Source: Edaphobacter sp. 4G125 (lineage in GTDB: Bacteria > Acidobacteriota > Terriglobia > Terriglobales > Acidobacteriaceae). Taken from it: a stretch of DNA of 64,000 bases. The translations under genes and the position numbers were made by a program. The notes beneath the pieces were generated by a model. It did not search any database, was not told the DNA's origin, and was given only the letters and a program-made list of their open reading frames with translations. The DNA lies in the NCBI RefSeq assembly GCF_014274685.1, contig NZ_CP060393.1:1981501-2045500 (forward strand), read 5' to 3'. Position 1 is the stretch's first letter. Each line of letters begins with the position of its first letter. Below, piece by piece: positions 18,644-26,524 of this stretch.

Positions 18644-19819
18644 ATGCCTTTATCCTCGGCACCACCCTTTACCTTCACTCGAAAACAGAGCGCTTCGAAT
18701 AAGACGCCGCGACAGATCAATCGCAATCTCGTCTTCAATCTCATTCGTACGCGTCAGCCCATCTCTCGCGCCGATCTTGCAAGGGTCTCCGGGCTACAAC
18801 GCAGTACGATCTCGTTGATCGTCGAAGACCTCATTCGTGAACGATGGATTCTTGAGGGCGCTATCGGAAGACTGCCCCGGGGACGCAGGCCAACCTTCCT
18901 CGAGTTGAACCATCAGCGTGCTGTAATCGCGTTGGACATCCATCCTTCGCAGACGACCGTTGCCGTTACCGATCTTGGAGGAAACATTGTTGCGCAGAAC
19001 ATCGTTCTCCTGCCGAAGGATCCGAATAAGGCGATCGCTCCCATCGTGGCTGCGATTCGAAAGCTGATGGCTGACCACGATGGGCGGTCCTTCGATGGCG
19101 TGGGGATCAGTTTGCCGGGACGTGCGGATCCGAAATCCAAGAAGCCCATTTTTGCTCCGAACGTGAGCTGGCCTTTGCAGAGCCTTCAGACGAAGATCCA
19201 AAGGGCCACGGGGCTGAATGTTGTTATGGAAAACGTTGCCAACGCCTGTGCTCTCTCCGAGGTATGGTTTGGTGACAGCGATGGCCTCAATGATCTTGTT
19301 GTGGTCAATGTCTCTGAAGGTATCGGAACCGGAATCTTCTCCAACGGCAGGCTGCTTCGTGGCGCCAACGGCATGGCGGGCGAGTTTGGCCACGTGGAGA
19401 TGGACTATAACGGGCAGCCCTGCGGATGCGGCGGCCGTGGTTGCTGGGAGACAGTCGCATCCAACCGGGCCGGACTCCGCTACTACCACGAGATCAGCCG
19501 GCGTCCTGCTCCCTCGAGCTTTTTGGCACTGGTCAAAATGGCGCAAGCCGACGATCGCCATGCAATTCAGGCCCTGGAAAAGATGTCCTCCTTCCTTGCA
19601 AGGGGACTGCGCATGATTGCCACTGCTTTGGCTCCCAGCGAGGTTATCGTCGTGGGTGAGATTACCGGTGCCTGGCATCTCTTCGGTCCGAAGATCGAAG
19701 CAGAGTTGAAGCAGAGTGCATTTTCTAAAACTCCAAAGCTTCGTCCCTCGTTTGAGGGCAATACCGCTCGGCTGCGCAGCGCAGTCGCTCTTGTTATGAA
19801 TCACGGACTTAACGGATAA
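18644..19819 (+). CDS. ROK family transcriptional regulator
   Basis: A 391-residue ROK protein with an N-terminal winged helix (about 25-85, with ISRADLARVSGLQRSTIS as the helix-turn-helix) followed by a sugar-kinase-like domain. The ROK zinc site is visible in CGCGGRGCWE, with the preceding GEFGHVE. The helix-turn-helix marks it as a NagC/XylR-type repressor rather than a kinase. The GH105 gene begins 20 bases downstream, and the GH2 gene diverges from it, so it probably controls both in response to a sugar released from pectin-like material (inference). Confidence 0.9.
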   Translation: MPLSSAPPFTFTRKQSASNKTPRQINRNLVFNLIRTRQPISRADLARVSGLQRSTISLIVEDLIRERWILEGAIGRLPRGRRPTFLELNHQRAVIALDIHPSQTTVAVTDLGGNIVAQNIVLLPKDPNKAIAPIVAAIRKLMADHDGRSFDGVGISLPGRADPKSKKPIFAPNVSWPLQSLQTKIQRATGLNVVMENVANACALSEVWFGDSDGLNDLVVVNVSEGIGTGIFSNGRLLRGANGMAGEFGHVEMDYNGQPCGCGGRGCWETVASNRAGLRYYHEISRRPAPSSFLALVKMAQADDRHAIQALEKMSSFLARGLRMIATALAPSEVIVVGEITGAWHLFGPKIEAELKQSAFSKTPKLRPSFEGNTARLRSAVALVMNHGLNG

Positions 19820-19839
19820 ACGAAAGGACCCCCTTCTCT

Positions 19840-21081
19840 ATGTCTCTGGCAGAACTTTTCCGACCCCATCGCTCGCGTTTCGACCTCTCCGCCGCTTGCC
19901 GCGTCTGTGCACTTAGTCTCTTTGCCCTGGGCTCGGTGGCAGGATGGCAAACCCAGGTGTCTGCGCAAACACCATCGACTGCCAGCGCGAAGCCGGTGCC
20001 AGACTCCAAGGCGTCCGGCGATGCGCCCGATGATCCGGGACCGCTGGCGACTGACATCTCTTCAGAGTTGAAGCCGCAGGCTATCCAGGCTGTCGTCAAG
20101 AAGGTCGCGGCCTGGCAGGTGAAGGTTGCCGAACCGACCTTCAATCGCCTGTGGACTTACGCGGCGCTCTACGACGGCCTGCTTGCCGCCTCCAAGGCAA
20201 CGGGCGATCCGGCTTTTCGCGATGCCGTGCTGAAATTCTCCGAAGAAGAGAAGTGGCAGCTCATCGATAACCGCTTCCCGCACGCGGACGACGAGGCGAT
20301 GGGCAAGGCTTATATGGATCTCTATTTGGGTGACTCGAAGAACGCTCGCAAGCCGGAGCGGATGGCAAACACCAAGGAGATCATGGATCGTCTCGTGGTT
20401 CGACCTGATGAGCCGAAGCTGCTGTGGTGGTGGTGCGATGCCCTCTACATGGCTCCTCCCGTGTTGTCGCGGATGTATCTTGCGACGGGAGATAAGAAGT
20501 ATCTCGACTATATGGACCACGAGTGGTGGCTCACTTCGAAGACACTCTACAACCAGCAGGATCATCTTTACTTCCGTGATGAGCGTTACCTTACCCAGAA
20601 GCAGGCCAATGGGAAGAATCTTTATTGGTCACGTGGAAACGGTTGGGTCATGGGCGGGCTGGTGAAGGTTCTCGAGATTATGCCAAAGAACTATCCCACA
20701 CGCGCCAAATACGTCGAGCAGTTCAAACAGATGGCCGAAGAGGTCAAATCCATCCAGAGTAAGGATGGGTTGTGGCGTTCCGGTCTGCTCGATCCGGATG
20801 CGTACGATCTGCCGGAGATCTCGGGCTCAGCCTTCTTTACCTATGCCATCGCCTATGGAATCAACGAGCACATCCTCGATCGCAAGACCTATCTTCCCGT
20901 TGTCGAGAAGTCGTGGGCGGGAATGCTGAAGCATGTCTACGCCGACGGGCGGCTTGGTTCGATCCAGCCGGTCGATGGTCAGCCGGGCAGGTTCAAACCG
21001 TCGTCAAGCCATGTCTATGGAGTCGGCGGATTCTTGATGGCAGGTTATGAGATGAACCGGCTGGCAGGAGGAAAACGCTGA
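19840..21081 (+). CDS. GH88/GH105 unsaturated rhamnogalacturonyl/glucuronyl hydrolase
   Basis: A 413-residue exported (alpha/alpha)6-barrel hydrolase with an N-terminal signal peptide ending near SVAGWQTQVSAQ. Aromatic and acidic blocks typical of GH105 are present: HADDEAMGKAY, WWWCDALYMAPPVLSRM, YWSRGNGWVMGGLVKVL (with the RGNGW motif) and DGLWRSGLLDP. The enzyme removes delta-4,5-unsaturated uronic acids left by polysaccharide lyases, typically from rhamnogalacturonan. It follows the ROK gene by 20 bases. The alginate-lyase-like gene ends facing it, which fits a lyase-hydrolase pair. Confidence 0.9.
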   Translation: MSLAELFRPHRSRFDLSAACRVCALSLFALGSVAGWQTQVSAQTPSTASAKPVPDSKASGDAPDDPGPLATDISSELKPQAIQAVVKKVAAWQVKVAEPTFNRLWTYAALYDGLLAASKATGDPAFRDAVLKFSEEEKWQLIDNRFPHADDEAMGKAYMDLYLGDSKNARKPERMANTKEIMDRLVVRPDEPKLLWWWCDALYMAPPVLSRMYLATGDKKYLDYMDHEWWLTSKTLYNQQDHLYFRDERYLTQKQANGKNLYWSRGNGWVMGGLVKVLEIMPKNYPTRAKYVEQFKQMAEEVKSIQSKDGLWRSGLLDPDAYDLPEISGSAFFTYAIAYGINEHILDRKTYLPVVEKSWAGMLKHVYADGRLGSIQPVDGQPGRFKPSSSHVYGVGGFLMAGYEMNRLAGGKR

Positions 21082-21129
21082 TCCTTAATCCTGTCAAGCG
21101 ATAAATCGTATAAGCCTTGTTATTTCATG

Positions 21130-21147
21130 GATTTGCATTTGCAAATC
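21130..21147. repeat. Near-perfect palindrome after the GH105 gene
   Basis: GATTTGCA (21130-21137), TT, TGCAAATC (21140-21147). It lies between two convergent genes, ahead of a stronger hairpin at 21188-21213. It could be a weak terminator or a protein site. Confidence 0.4.
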
Positions 21148-21187
21148 CAATCATCCTTCCCTGTTAGAATAAAAGCAGAGTAAGAAA

Positions 21188-21218
21188 AACAACCCCGGGT
21201 TTCCGGGGTTGTTCTCTT
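21188..21218. terminator. Terminator between GH105 and the alginate-lyase-like gene
   Basis: An 11-bp perfect stem: AACAACCCCGG (21188-21198), loop GTTT, CCGGGGTTGTT (21203-21213), followed by CTCTT and preceded by AAGAAAA on the other strand. It serves the plus-strand ROK-GH105 operon and possibly the opposing gene. Confidence 0.8.
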
Positions 21219-21342
21219 AAGTCGTTTGTAATCTATATTTTGGCATCTAACTCATTTGTTCCCAATATTTTACGCATCAATATCTCGTTAAGTTATTGAA
21301 AAGATGTGCTTTCCTCCGATGGGTGATAGGGGGAGGGTGTCT

Positions 21343-22530
21343 TTAGGAAATCCACAGAAGAGGCTGACGAATGGGGAAGTTCCGGATGACCTCGGGGACG
21401 GTTGGGTCAGGATTCAGCTTCTTCCAAACGGTGATGTACTCCGGTTTGTCGTAGGCCAGACCGGCAAAGAGCAGCGCGGGATTGCGAACCGGAAAATCAT
21501 CCCAGTGCTCGACATCATGGGCGAAGGGCCACTTCGATTTGTCGTCGACAAAGGGGACCATAAATTCCATCAGCTTCTTCAGGCCACGACCATCTGGCGT
21601 AGAGAAAGCCCACAGATTTTCCTGCGGGACAGTGAGGCTCTGGGCGACTCCGCAGAGCACATCCATATCGAAGAGCGAGTAACTGTAGGGTTTGGTTCGA
21701 GCTAATTCGAGGGGAAGTCTTCCGTCCGGTGCGATCTGCTCCGGGACCAATACGGTGCGGAAGCGGTCGCGGCACCACTGCATCGCTTCGTTGTTCTCAG
21801 TAAAGCGGGCGAACTCACCGGCCTGAAGGACCCAGCAGGTGCCGTGATTATTTTTTGCGTCGCGCTCTTCCTGCCCGTTCTTCGAGGTGCGCATCCATTC
21901 CAGATATTCAGCAAACCAACGTTGAATCTCATTGCCGGAGTTCAGGACACTGGCTCGATTTAAGAGGGTTGCCGCGCGTGCGACTTCGACAAGATGCAGA
22001 GTGTCGATGATGCCGGTGCCGCGGCCTTTGCTAACGCCGAAGATGGCTTGGGCGTATTGAAGGTTCGGATTCATTTTTGTGGCTGGATCGACAAACCACG
22101 CCCGCAGATGTTGGCCAGCATGGTCTGCATACTTTTTCTGGTGCGTCAAAACCCATGCGGCGGTTAGGGCGGGGACGATGAGGCTGAGCCGAATCATGGC
22201 CTCACGGTGACCGTTGAAGTTGGCAGGGTTGGATTCGCCATCGCGACGAATATAGGGTCCGCCTGGATTTTTGGGATCAGGCCACCAGTAGTCGCCTTCG
22301 GAGAAGAAGTCGTGCGGTCCACCCGGGCTGCGATCGGAGTGCGATGCCGTCACCGTTACGGGCTTCTCTGCAAGGTACCGGTTCGCAGCAGAGAGAATAC
22401 GTTCGCGGTCAGTGGATGCTACGAGGGAATAAGCTCCTTGGACGGGTGCGGCGGATAAGCGCTGCCCTGCGACGTCGGCGGCAACTCCGCCAGCCAGCAT
22501 GCAAAACTCTCTTCTGGAGAACGATTTCAT
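21343..22530 (-). CDS. Alginate lyase-like protein (PL5-type fold), exported
   Basis: A 395-residue protein with a Tat/Sec-type N-terminus (KSFSRREFCMLAGGVAADVAG) and the blocks of the alginate_lyase Pfam family: DYWWPDPKNPGGPYIRRDG, NFNGHREAMIRL, YADHAGQHLRAWF and KNNHGTCW. Members cleave uronate-rich polysaccharides by beta-elimination or are related proteins of unproven activity. In this neighbourhood it may act with GH105, which handles unsaturated products. It ends against the GH105 gene and starts about 234 bases before the palindromic fad promoter on the other strand. Confidence 0.85.
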   Translation of the reverse strand: MKSFSRREFCMLAGGVAADVAGQRLSAAPVQGAYSLVASTDRERILSAANRYLAEKPVTVTASHSDRSPGGPHDFFSEGDYWWPDPKNPGGPYIRRDGESNPANFNGHREAMIRLSLIVPALTAAWVLTHQKKYADHAGQHLRAWFVDPATKMNPNLQYAQAIFGVSKGRGTGIIDTLHLVEVARAATLLNRASVLNSGNEIQRWFAEYLEWMRTSKNGQEERDAKNNHGTCWVLQAGEFARFTENNEAMQWCRDRFRTVLVPEQIAPDGRLPLELARTKPYSYSLFDMDVLCGVAQSLTVPQENLWAFSTPDGRGLKKLMEFMVPFVDDKSKWPFAHDVEHWDDFPVRNPALLFAGLAYDKPEYITVWKKLNPDPTVPEVIRNFPIRQPLLWIS

Positions 22531-22640
22531 GTTGCCGGTTCCTGTTTTATGAAAGATGTTTTTTATATGTAAATGATCTGCTTGTCCCGACGCCCCATCA
22601 TAACGGCTTTTGTTGCGTCGACAAAGATTAACTGCAGAAA

Positions 22641-22706
22641 AGCGATTTTCTCCACTTCACAGGACGATGGCACTGTTTTGCTTCGGTCGAAATGGCAGGT
22701 GAGAGA
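22641..22706. repeat. Intergenic repeat of the 'gatttctcc...cggtcgaaatg' type
   Basis: GATTTTCTCCACTTC at the left and TTCGGTCGAAATGGCA at the right flank a divergent middle. The same ends occur at 42067-42112, and a looser copy at 57932-57976. It lies between two divergent genes and is not coding. Confidence 0.5.
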
Positions 22707-22757
22707 TACAAGAATTCTTTGTAAGTGCAGATTCATCAATGATTCATAGGGCTTTTC

Positions 22758-22787
22758 TTGACTCACTGAATGGCCATTCAGTATTCT
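22758..22787 (+). promoter_or_regulatory. Promoter with an 18-bp palindromic operator for fadNAE
   Basis: TTGACT (22758-22763) and TATTCT (22782-22787) form -35 and -10 with an 18-base spacer. The palindrome ACTGAATGGCCATTCAGT (22765-22782) fills that spacer exactly. Its TGAATG..CATTCA core resembles the site known for the TetR-type fatty-acid regulator FadR of Bacillus, so repression by blocking polymerase is the likely mechanism. No TetR gene lies in this window. Confidence 0.7.
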
Positions 22788-22830
22788 TCCTCCGCGTTGA
22801 AATACTTTGGATGGGGGGAGAGAAAACTGC

Positions 22831-25317
22831 ATGGCGAAAGATTCCGCTCCGGTCCGAATGATCCGCAAGGTTGCAGTGCTTGGGGCCGGCACGATGGGGT
22901 CGCGAATCGCAGCACATGTGGCAAATGCAGGAATTCCTGTCGTGCTGCTCGATATGGTTCCTTCTGGAACCGGTCGCGATGCCCCGAAGTCCGAGCGAAG
23001 CAAGTTTGCGCTGACTGCTCTGGAACTTCTTAAGAAATCGAAGCCCGCCGCTCTTTATACGGTTGACTCTGTGCGACTGATTACGCCGGGTAACTTTGAT
23101 GACGATCTTGGGCTGATTGCGAGCTGTGACTGGATTGTCGAGGCAGTTGCTGAAGACCTTGAGATTAAGCAGGGGCTTTATAAAAAAGTGTTCCAGCATC
23201 GAAGCCCGGATGCTGTTCTGACGACCAATACGAGCGGGATCCCGATCGCGAGTCTTGCAGAAGCTCTGCCTGTTGAGGTGAAACCATTTTTCTTTGGGAC
23301 GCACTTCTTCAATCCGCCGCGCTATATGCGACTCCTGGAAGTGATTCCATTGGCTGAGACCGATCATGATGCTGTCGCGGCCATCACGCACTTCTGCGAT
23401 CAGCGTTTGGGCAAGTCGATTGTGACCTCACGCGATACACCGAACTTTATCGCCAACCGCATCGGAACCTTTTCGATGGCCAATGCGATCCGGTTGATGC
23501 AACAGCAGGATCTGAGCATTGAACAGATCGATGCCCTGACAGGCGCACCTTTGGGTTGGCCCAAGACAGGGACGTTTCGTCTGGGGGATATGGTCGGAAT
23601 TGATGTTCTGGCGCATGTGGCGAAAAACTTTGAGGCAAAGGCCGCACGCATCGGCGATGAGCGAGCCGATGTAAAACTGCCTGACTTTATTGCAACCATG
23701 CTGGAGAAGAAGTGGCTTGGCGATAAGGTAGGCCAGGGTTTCTACAAGAAACAAGGCAAGGATGCTGAAGGGCGAGACGTTCGTCTGGTGTTGGATTGGA
23801 AGACGCTTGAATATTCTCCAACAGAGAGGCCAAAATTTGCTTCGCTGGAAATGGCGAAGAACATTGAATCGACCTCGGCGCGTGTTGCTCAGCTTCTGAA
23901 GGGTGATCCAGCCAGCGACAAGGCCGCCCAGTTTTACTGGGCATTATTGACGGAGCTCTTTACCTATGCGGCGAACCGCGTCTCTGCCGATGGCAGCGAG
24001 CCTGCCGCGAATATCGTCGAGATCGATACGGCCATGCGCACCGGATTCAACTGGGAGTTGGGGCCATTTGAGATGTTTGACGCTGTTGGCGTTTTAGCGA
24101 CGACGGAGAAGATGCGTGCAGCAGGCACTCCGGTTGCGGAGAATGTCGAGAGGCTGCTGAAGTGGACTGAGAAGAATAACGAACCGAATCCCACCTGGTA
24201 TAAGGACGATGCCAGCGTACCGAGTGGGCGGCTCTACTTCGACCCCTTCAGCGAAAGCTACAAACCCGTGCCCGCAGTCTCGGGAACGGCGTCTCTTGCG
24301 ACGATCCAAAAAGCTCGCGGGGTGATTAGGAAGAATGCCGGAGCATCACTCATCGACCTGGGAGATGGAATTGCGGCCATAGAGTTGCACTCGAAGATGA
24401 ATGCGCTTGGTGGCGATATCGTATCGTTCGTTACGCAGACATTGAAGGCTTCGGGTGAGCATGTGGCGAACTTCGAGGGCTTTGTTATCACTGGCGATTC
24501 GGCGAACTTCTCTGTCGGCGCTAACCTGATGCAGCTTCTGCTGACCATTCAGGATGAGGAGTGGGACGAGGTTGATCTTGCGGTGCGGGCCTTTCAGGGA
24601 ATGACGCAGGCGATTAAATTTTGCCCCAGGCCTGTTGTCGTTGCTCCTTATGGGATGTGCCTTGGTGGTGGGGTGGAGATGAGTTTGCACGCGGCAGCGC
24701 GGCAGGCACATGCTGAACTTTACATGGGACTGGTGGAGACGGGTGTGGGGCTGATTCCCGGTGGTGGCGGCTGCAAAGAGATGCTCCTGCGCTCCATCGA
24801 GGCAGGTTCGAGTATTCGGCCAGATGCCCGTGGCGAGTCGGTGGAGATCTTTGAAGCGATCAAGAAGAACTTCGAGACGATTGCGAAGGCGACGGTATCG
24901 ACCTCGGCAGCCGAAGCGTATGGCTTGAACTTTTTACGACATAGCGATGACGTTACCGTGAATCGTGATCGGCTGGTGGTGGATGGAAAGCTGCGAGCGC
25001 GGGCGTTGGCAGATGCTGGTTATGTGCCTCCGGTGCCGCGTGCTGACATTCCTGCTCCGGGAGAGTCCATCTTAGCGACGCTGAAGCTGGCGGTATGGAC
25101 GATGCGCGAAGGAGAGTATATCTCGGATCATGATGTGAAGGTTGCAAATCATGTAGCGAAGGTGTTGACCGGGGGGGCAGTGGTGCCGGGAACGCTGGTA
25201 AGTGAACAGTATCTGGTTGATCTGGAGCGTGAGGCCTTCCTCTCTCTCTGCGGCGAAAAGAAGACGCAGGACCGAATCGCCTTTACGTTGAAGACGGGAA
25301 AGCCGCTGAGGAACTAG
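22831..25317 (+). CDS. fadN: 3-hydroxyacyl-CoA dehydrogenase / enoyl-CoA hydratase (FadN type)
   Basis: Bifunctional beta-oxidation enzyme: hydrates trans-2-enoyl-CoA and oxidises L-3-hydroxyacyl-CoA with NAD. The dehydrogenase comes first (VAVLGAGTMGSRIAAHVANAG near residue 14, then TNTSGIPI and FFGTHFFNPPRYM), and the crotonase domain comes last (CLGGGVEMSLHAAARQAHAE, then GVGLIPGGGG). This order is that of FadN, not FadB. I start at ATG 22831 because GGAGAG lies 9 bases upstream; an in-frame ATG at 22807 has no such site. About 829 residues. Thiolase and acyl-CoA dehydrogenase genes follow with gaps of 9 and 16 bases, giving the fadN-fadA-fadE order known from Bacillus. Confidence 0.93.
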   Translation: MAKDSAPVRMIRKVAVLGAGTMGSRIAAHVANAGIPVVLLDMVPSGTGRDAPKSERSKFALTALELLKKSKPAALYTVDSVRLITPGNFDDDLGLIASCDWIVEAVAEDLEIKQGLYKKVFQHRSPDAVLTTNTSGIPIASLAEALPVEVKPFFFGTHFFNPPRYMRLLEVIPLAETDHDAVAAITHFCDQRLGKSIVTSRDTPNFIANRIGTFSMANAIRLMQQQDLSIEQIDALTGAPLGWPKTGTFRLGDMVGIDVLAHVAKNFEAKAARIGDERADVKLPDFIATMLEKKWLGDKVGQGFYKKQGKDAEGRDVRLVLDWKTLEYSPTERPKFASLEMAKNIESTSARVAQLLKGDPASDKAAQFYWALLTELFTYAANRVSADGSEPAANIVEIDTAMRTGFNWELGPFEMFDAVGVLATTEKMRAAGTPVAENVERLLKWTEKNNEPNPTWYKDDASVPSGRLYFDPFSESYKPVPAVSGTASLATIQKARGVIRKNAGASLIDLGDGIAAIELHSKMNALGGDIVSFVTQTLKASGEHVANFEGFVITGDSANFSVGANLMQLLLTIQDEEWDEVDLAVRAFQGMTQAIKFCPRPVVVAPYGMCLGGGVEMSLHAAARQAHAELYMGLVETGVGLIPGGGGCKEMLLRSIEAGSSIRPDARGESVEIFEAIKKNFETIAKATVSTSAAEAYGLNFLRHSDDVTVNRDRLVVDGKLRARALADAGYVPPVPRADIPAPGESILATLKLAVWTMREGEYISDHDVKVANHVAKVLTGGAVVPGTLVSEQYLVDLEREAFLSLCGEKKTQDRIAFTLKTGKPLRN

Positions 25318-25326
25318 GAGCTCTGT

Positions 25327-26508
25327 ATGAGGGAAGTCATCATTGCGTCGACGGTTCGTACAGCGGTTGGAAAGGCCCCACGGGGTATGTTGCGTACGAC
25401 GCGCCCTGATGACCTCGCAGCCTTCGCGATTAATGGCGCGCTGGAGAGATTGCCTCAGTTGGATCGTTCAGAGATCGAAGACGTAATTCTCGGCTGTGCG
25501 ATGCCTGAAGCGGAGCAGGGAATGAATGTTGCGCGTGTGGCGAGCTTCCGTGCAGGACTGCCGGTGACAGCGTCGGCCATGACGATCAATCGGTACTGTG
25601 CTTCGGGGTTGCAGTCGATTGCGTTGGCTGCCGATCGGATTCGTGGTGGATCGGCGGATGTAATCATTGCTGGAGGCACAGAGAGCATGTCGTATGTGCC
25701 CTTCGGCGGAAATAAAATCTCGGTGAATCCGTGGCTCGTGGAGAACTACCCCGGCAGCTATATGTCGATGGGGTTGACAGCGGAGCGAGTCGCAAAACAC
25801 TACGGCATCGGGCGAGAGGCGATGGACGAGTTTTCCTTCCAGAGTCATCAGAAGGCTTTGGCTGCGATTCAATCGGGAAGATTCGAAGACGAGATTGTTC
25901 CGATCAAAGTGGTGAATACTGCACTGGACGAAAAGGGTAAAGCGAAGACAACCGAAGCGATTTTCAAGACGGATGAAGGTCCACGGGTTGATACCTCGCT
26001 TGAGGCTCTTGCAAAGTTGAAGCCGGTCTTTCATGCCAAGGGAACGGTCACGGCAGGGAATTCTTCGCAGACTTCGGATGGCGCGGCGGCCGCGGTGGTG
26101 ATGTCGTCTGAGCGGGCGAAGGCTCTGGGGATCAAGCCGATGGCAAGGTTCGTCGCATTTGCTTATGCGGGTTGCGATCCGGAGGAGATGGGGATTGGTC
26201 CGGTTCACGCGATCCCCAAAGTACTCAAGATGGCGGCGCTTACGCTGGATCAGATTGACGTGATTGAGCTGAACGAGGCTTTTGCGGCACAGTCGCTGGC
26301 GGTGGTGAAGGTGTTGGGCATCGATCCCGCGAAGCTCAACGTTAACGGTGGAGCGATTGCGCTGGGGCATCCATTGGGATGTACCGGAGCCAAGCTGACA
26401 GCGACACTGCTGCGCGAGATGTCGCGACGTAATGCGAAGTATGGCATGGTGACGATGTGTGTTGGCGGAGGCATGGGCGCGGCGGGAATATTCGAACTGG
26501 TGAATTAG
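25327..26508 (+). CDS. fadA: Acetyl-CoA acyltransferase (3-ketoacyl-CoA thiolase)
   Basis: A 393-residue thiolase that cleaves 3-ketoacyl-CoA to acetyl-CoA and a shortened acyl-CoA, the last beta-oxidation step. Cys91 in NRYCASGLQ is the acyl-carrying residue; the catalytic His is in GHPLGCTGAK and the second Cys in MCVGGGMGAAG. ELNEAFAAQS is also conserved. It is the second gene of the fad operon, 9 bases after fadN, and forms the usual partner of the multifunctional enzyme. Confidence 0.95.
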   Translation: MREVIIASTVRTAVGKAPRGMLRTTRPDDLAAFAINGALERLPQLDRSEIEDVILGCAMPEAEQGMNVARVASFRAGLPVTASAMTINRYCASGLQSIALAADRIRGGSADVIIAGGTESMSYVPFGGNKISVNPWLVENYPGSYMSMGLTAERVAKHYGIGREAMDEFSFQSHQKALAAIQSGRFEDEIVPIKVVNTALDEKGKAKTTEAIFKTDEGPRVDTSLEALAKLKPVFHAKGTVTAGNSSQTSDGAAAAVVMSSERAKALGIKPMARFVAFAYAGCDPEEMGIGPVHAIPKVLKMAALTLDQIDVIELNEAFAAQSLAVVKVLGIDPAKLNVNGGAIALGHPLGCTGAKLTATLLREMSRRNAKYGMVTMCVGGGMGAAGIFELVN

Positions 26509-26524
26509 CAAGGCGAGGTGATCG

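Noticed and set aside
18794..19804. 336-codon open frame opposite the ROK gene
   Set aside because: The ROK protein has intact HTH and zinc motifs; the opposite frame shows no domain and has shadow composition.
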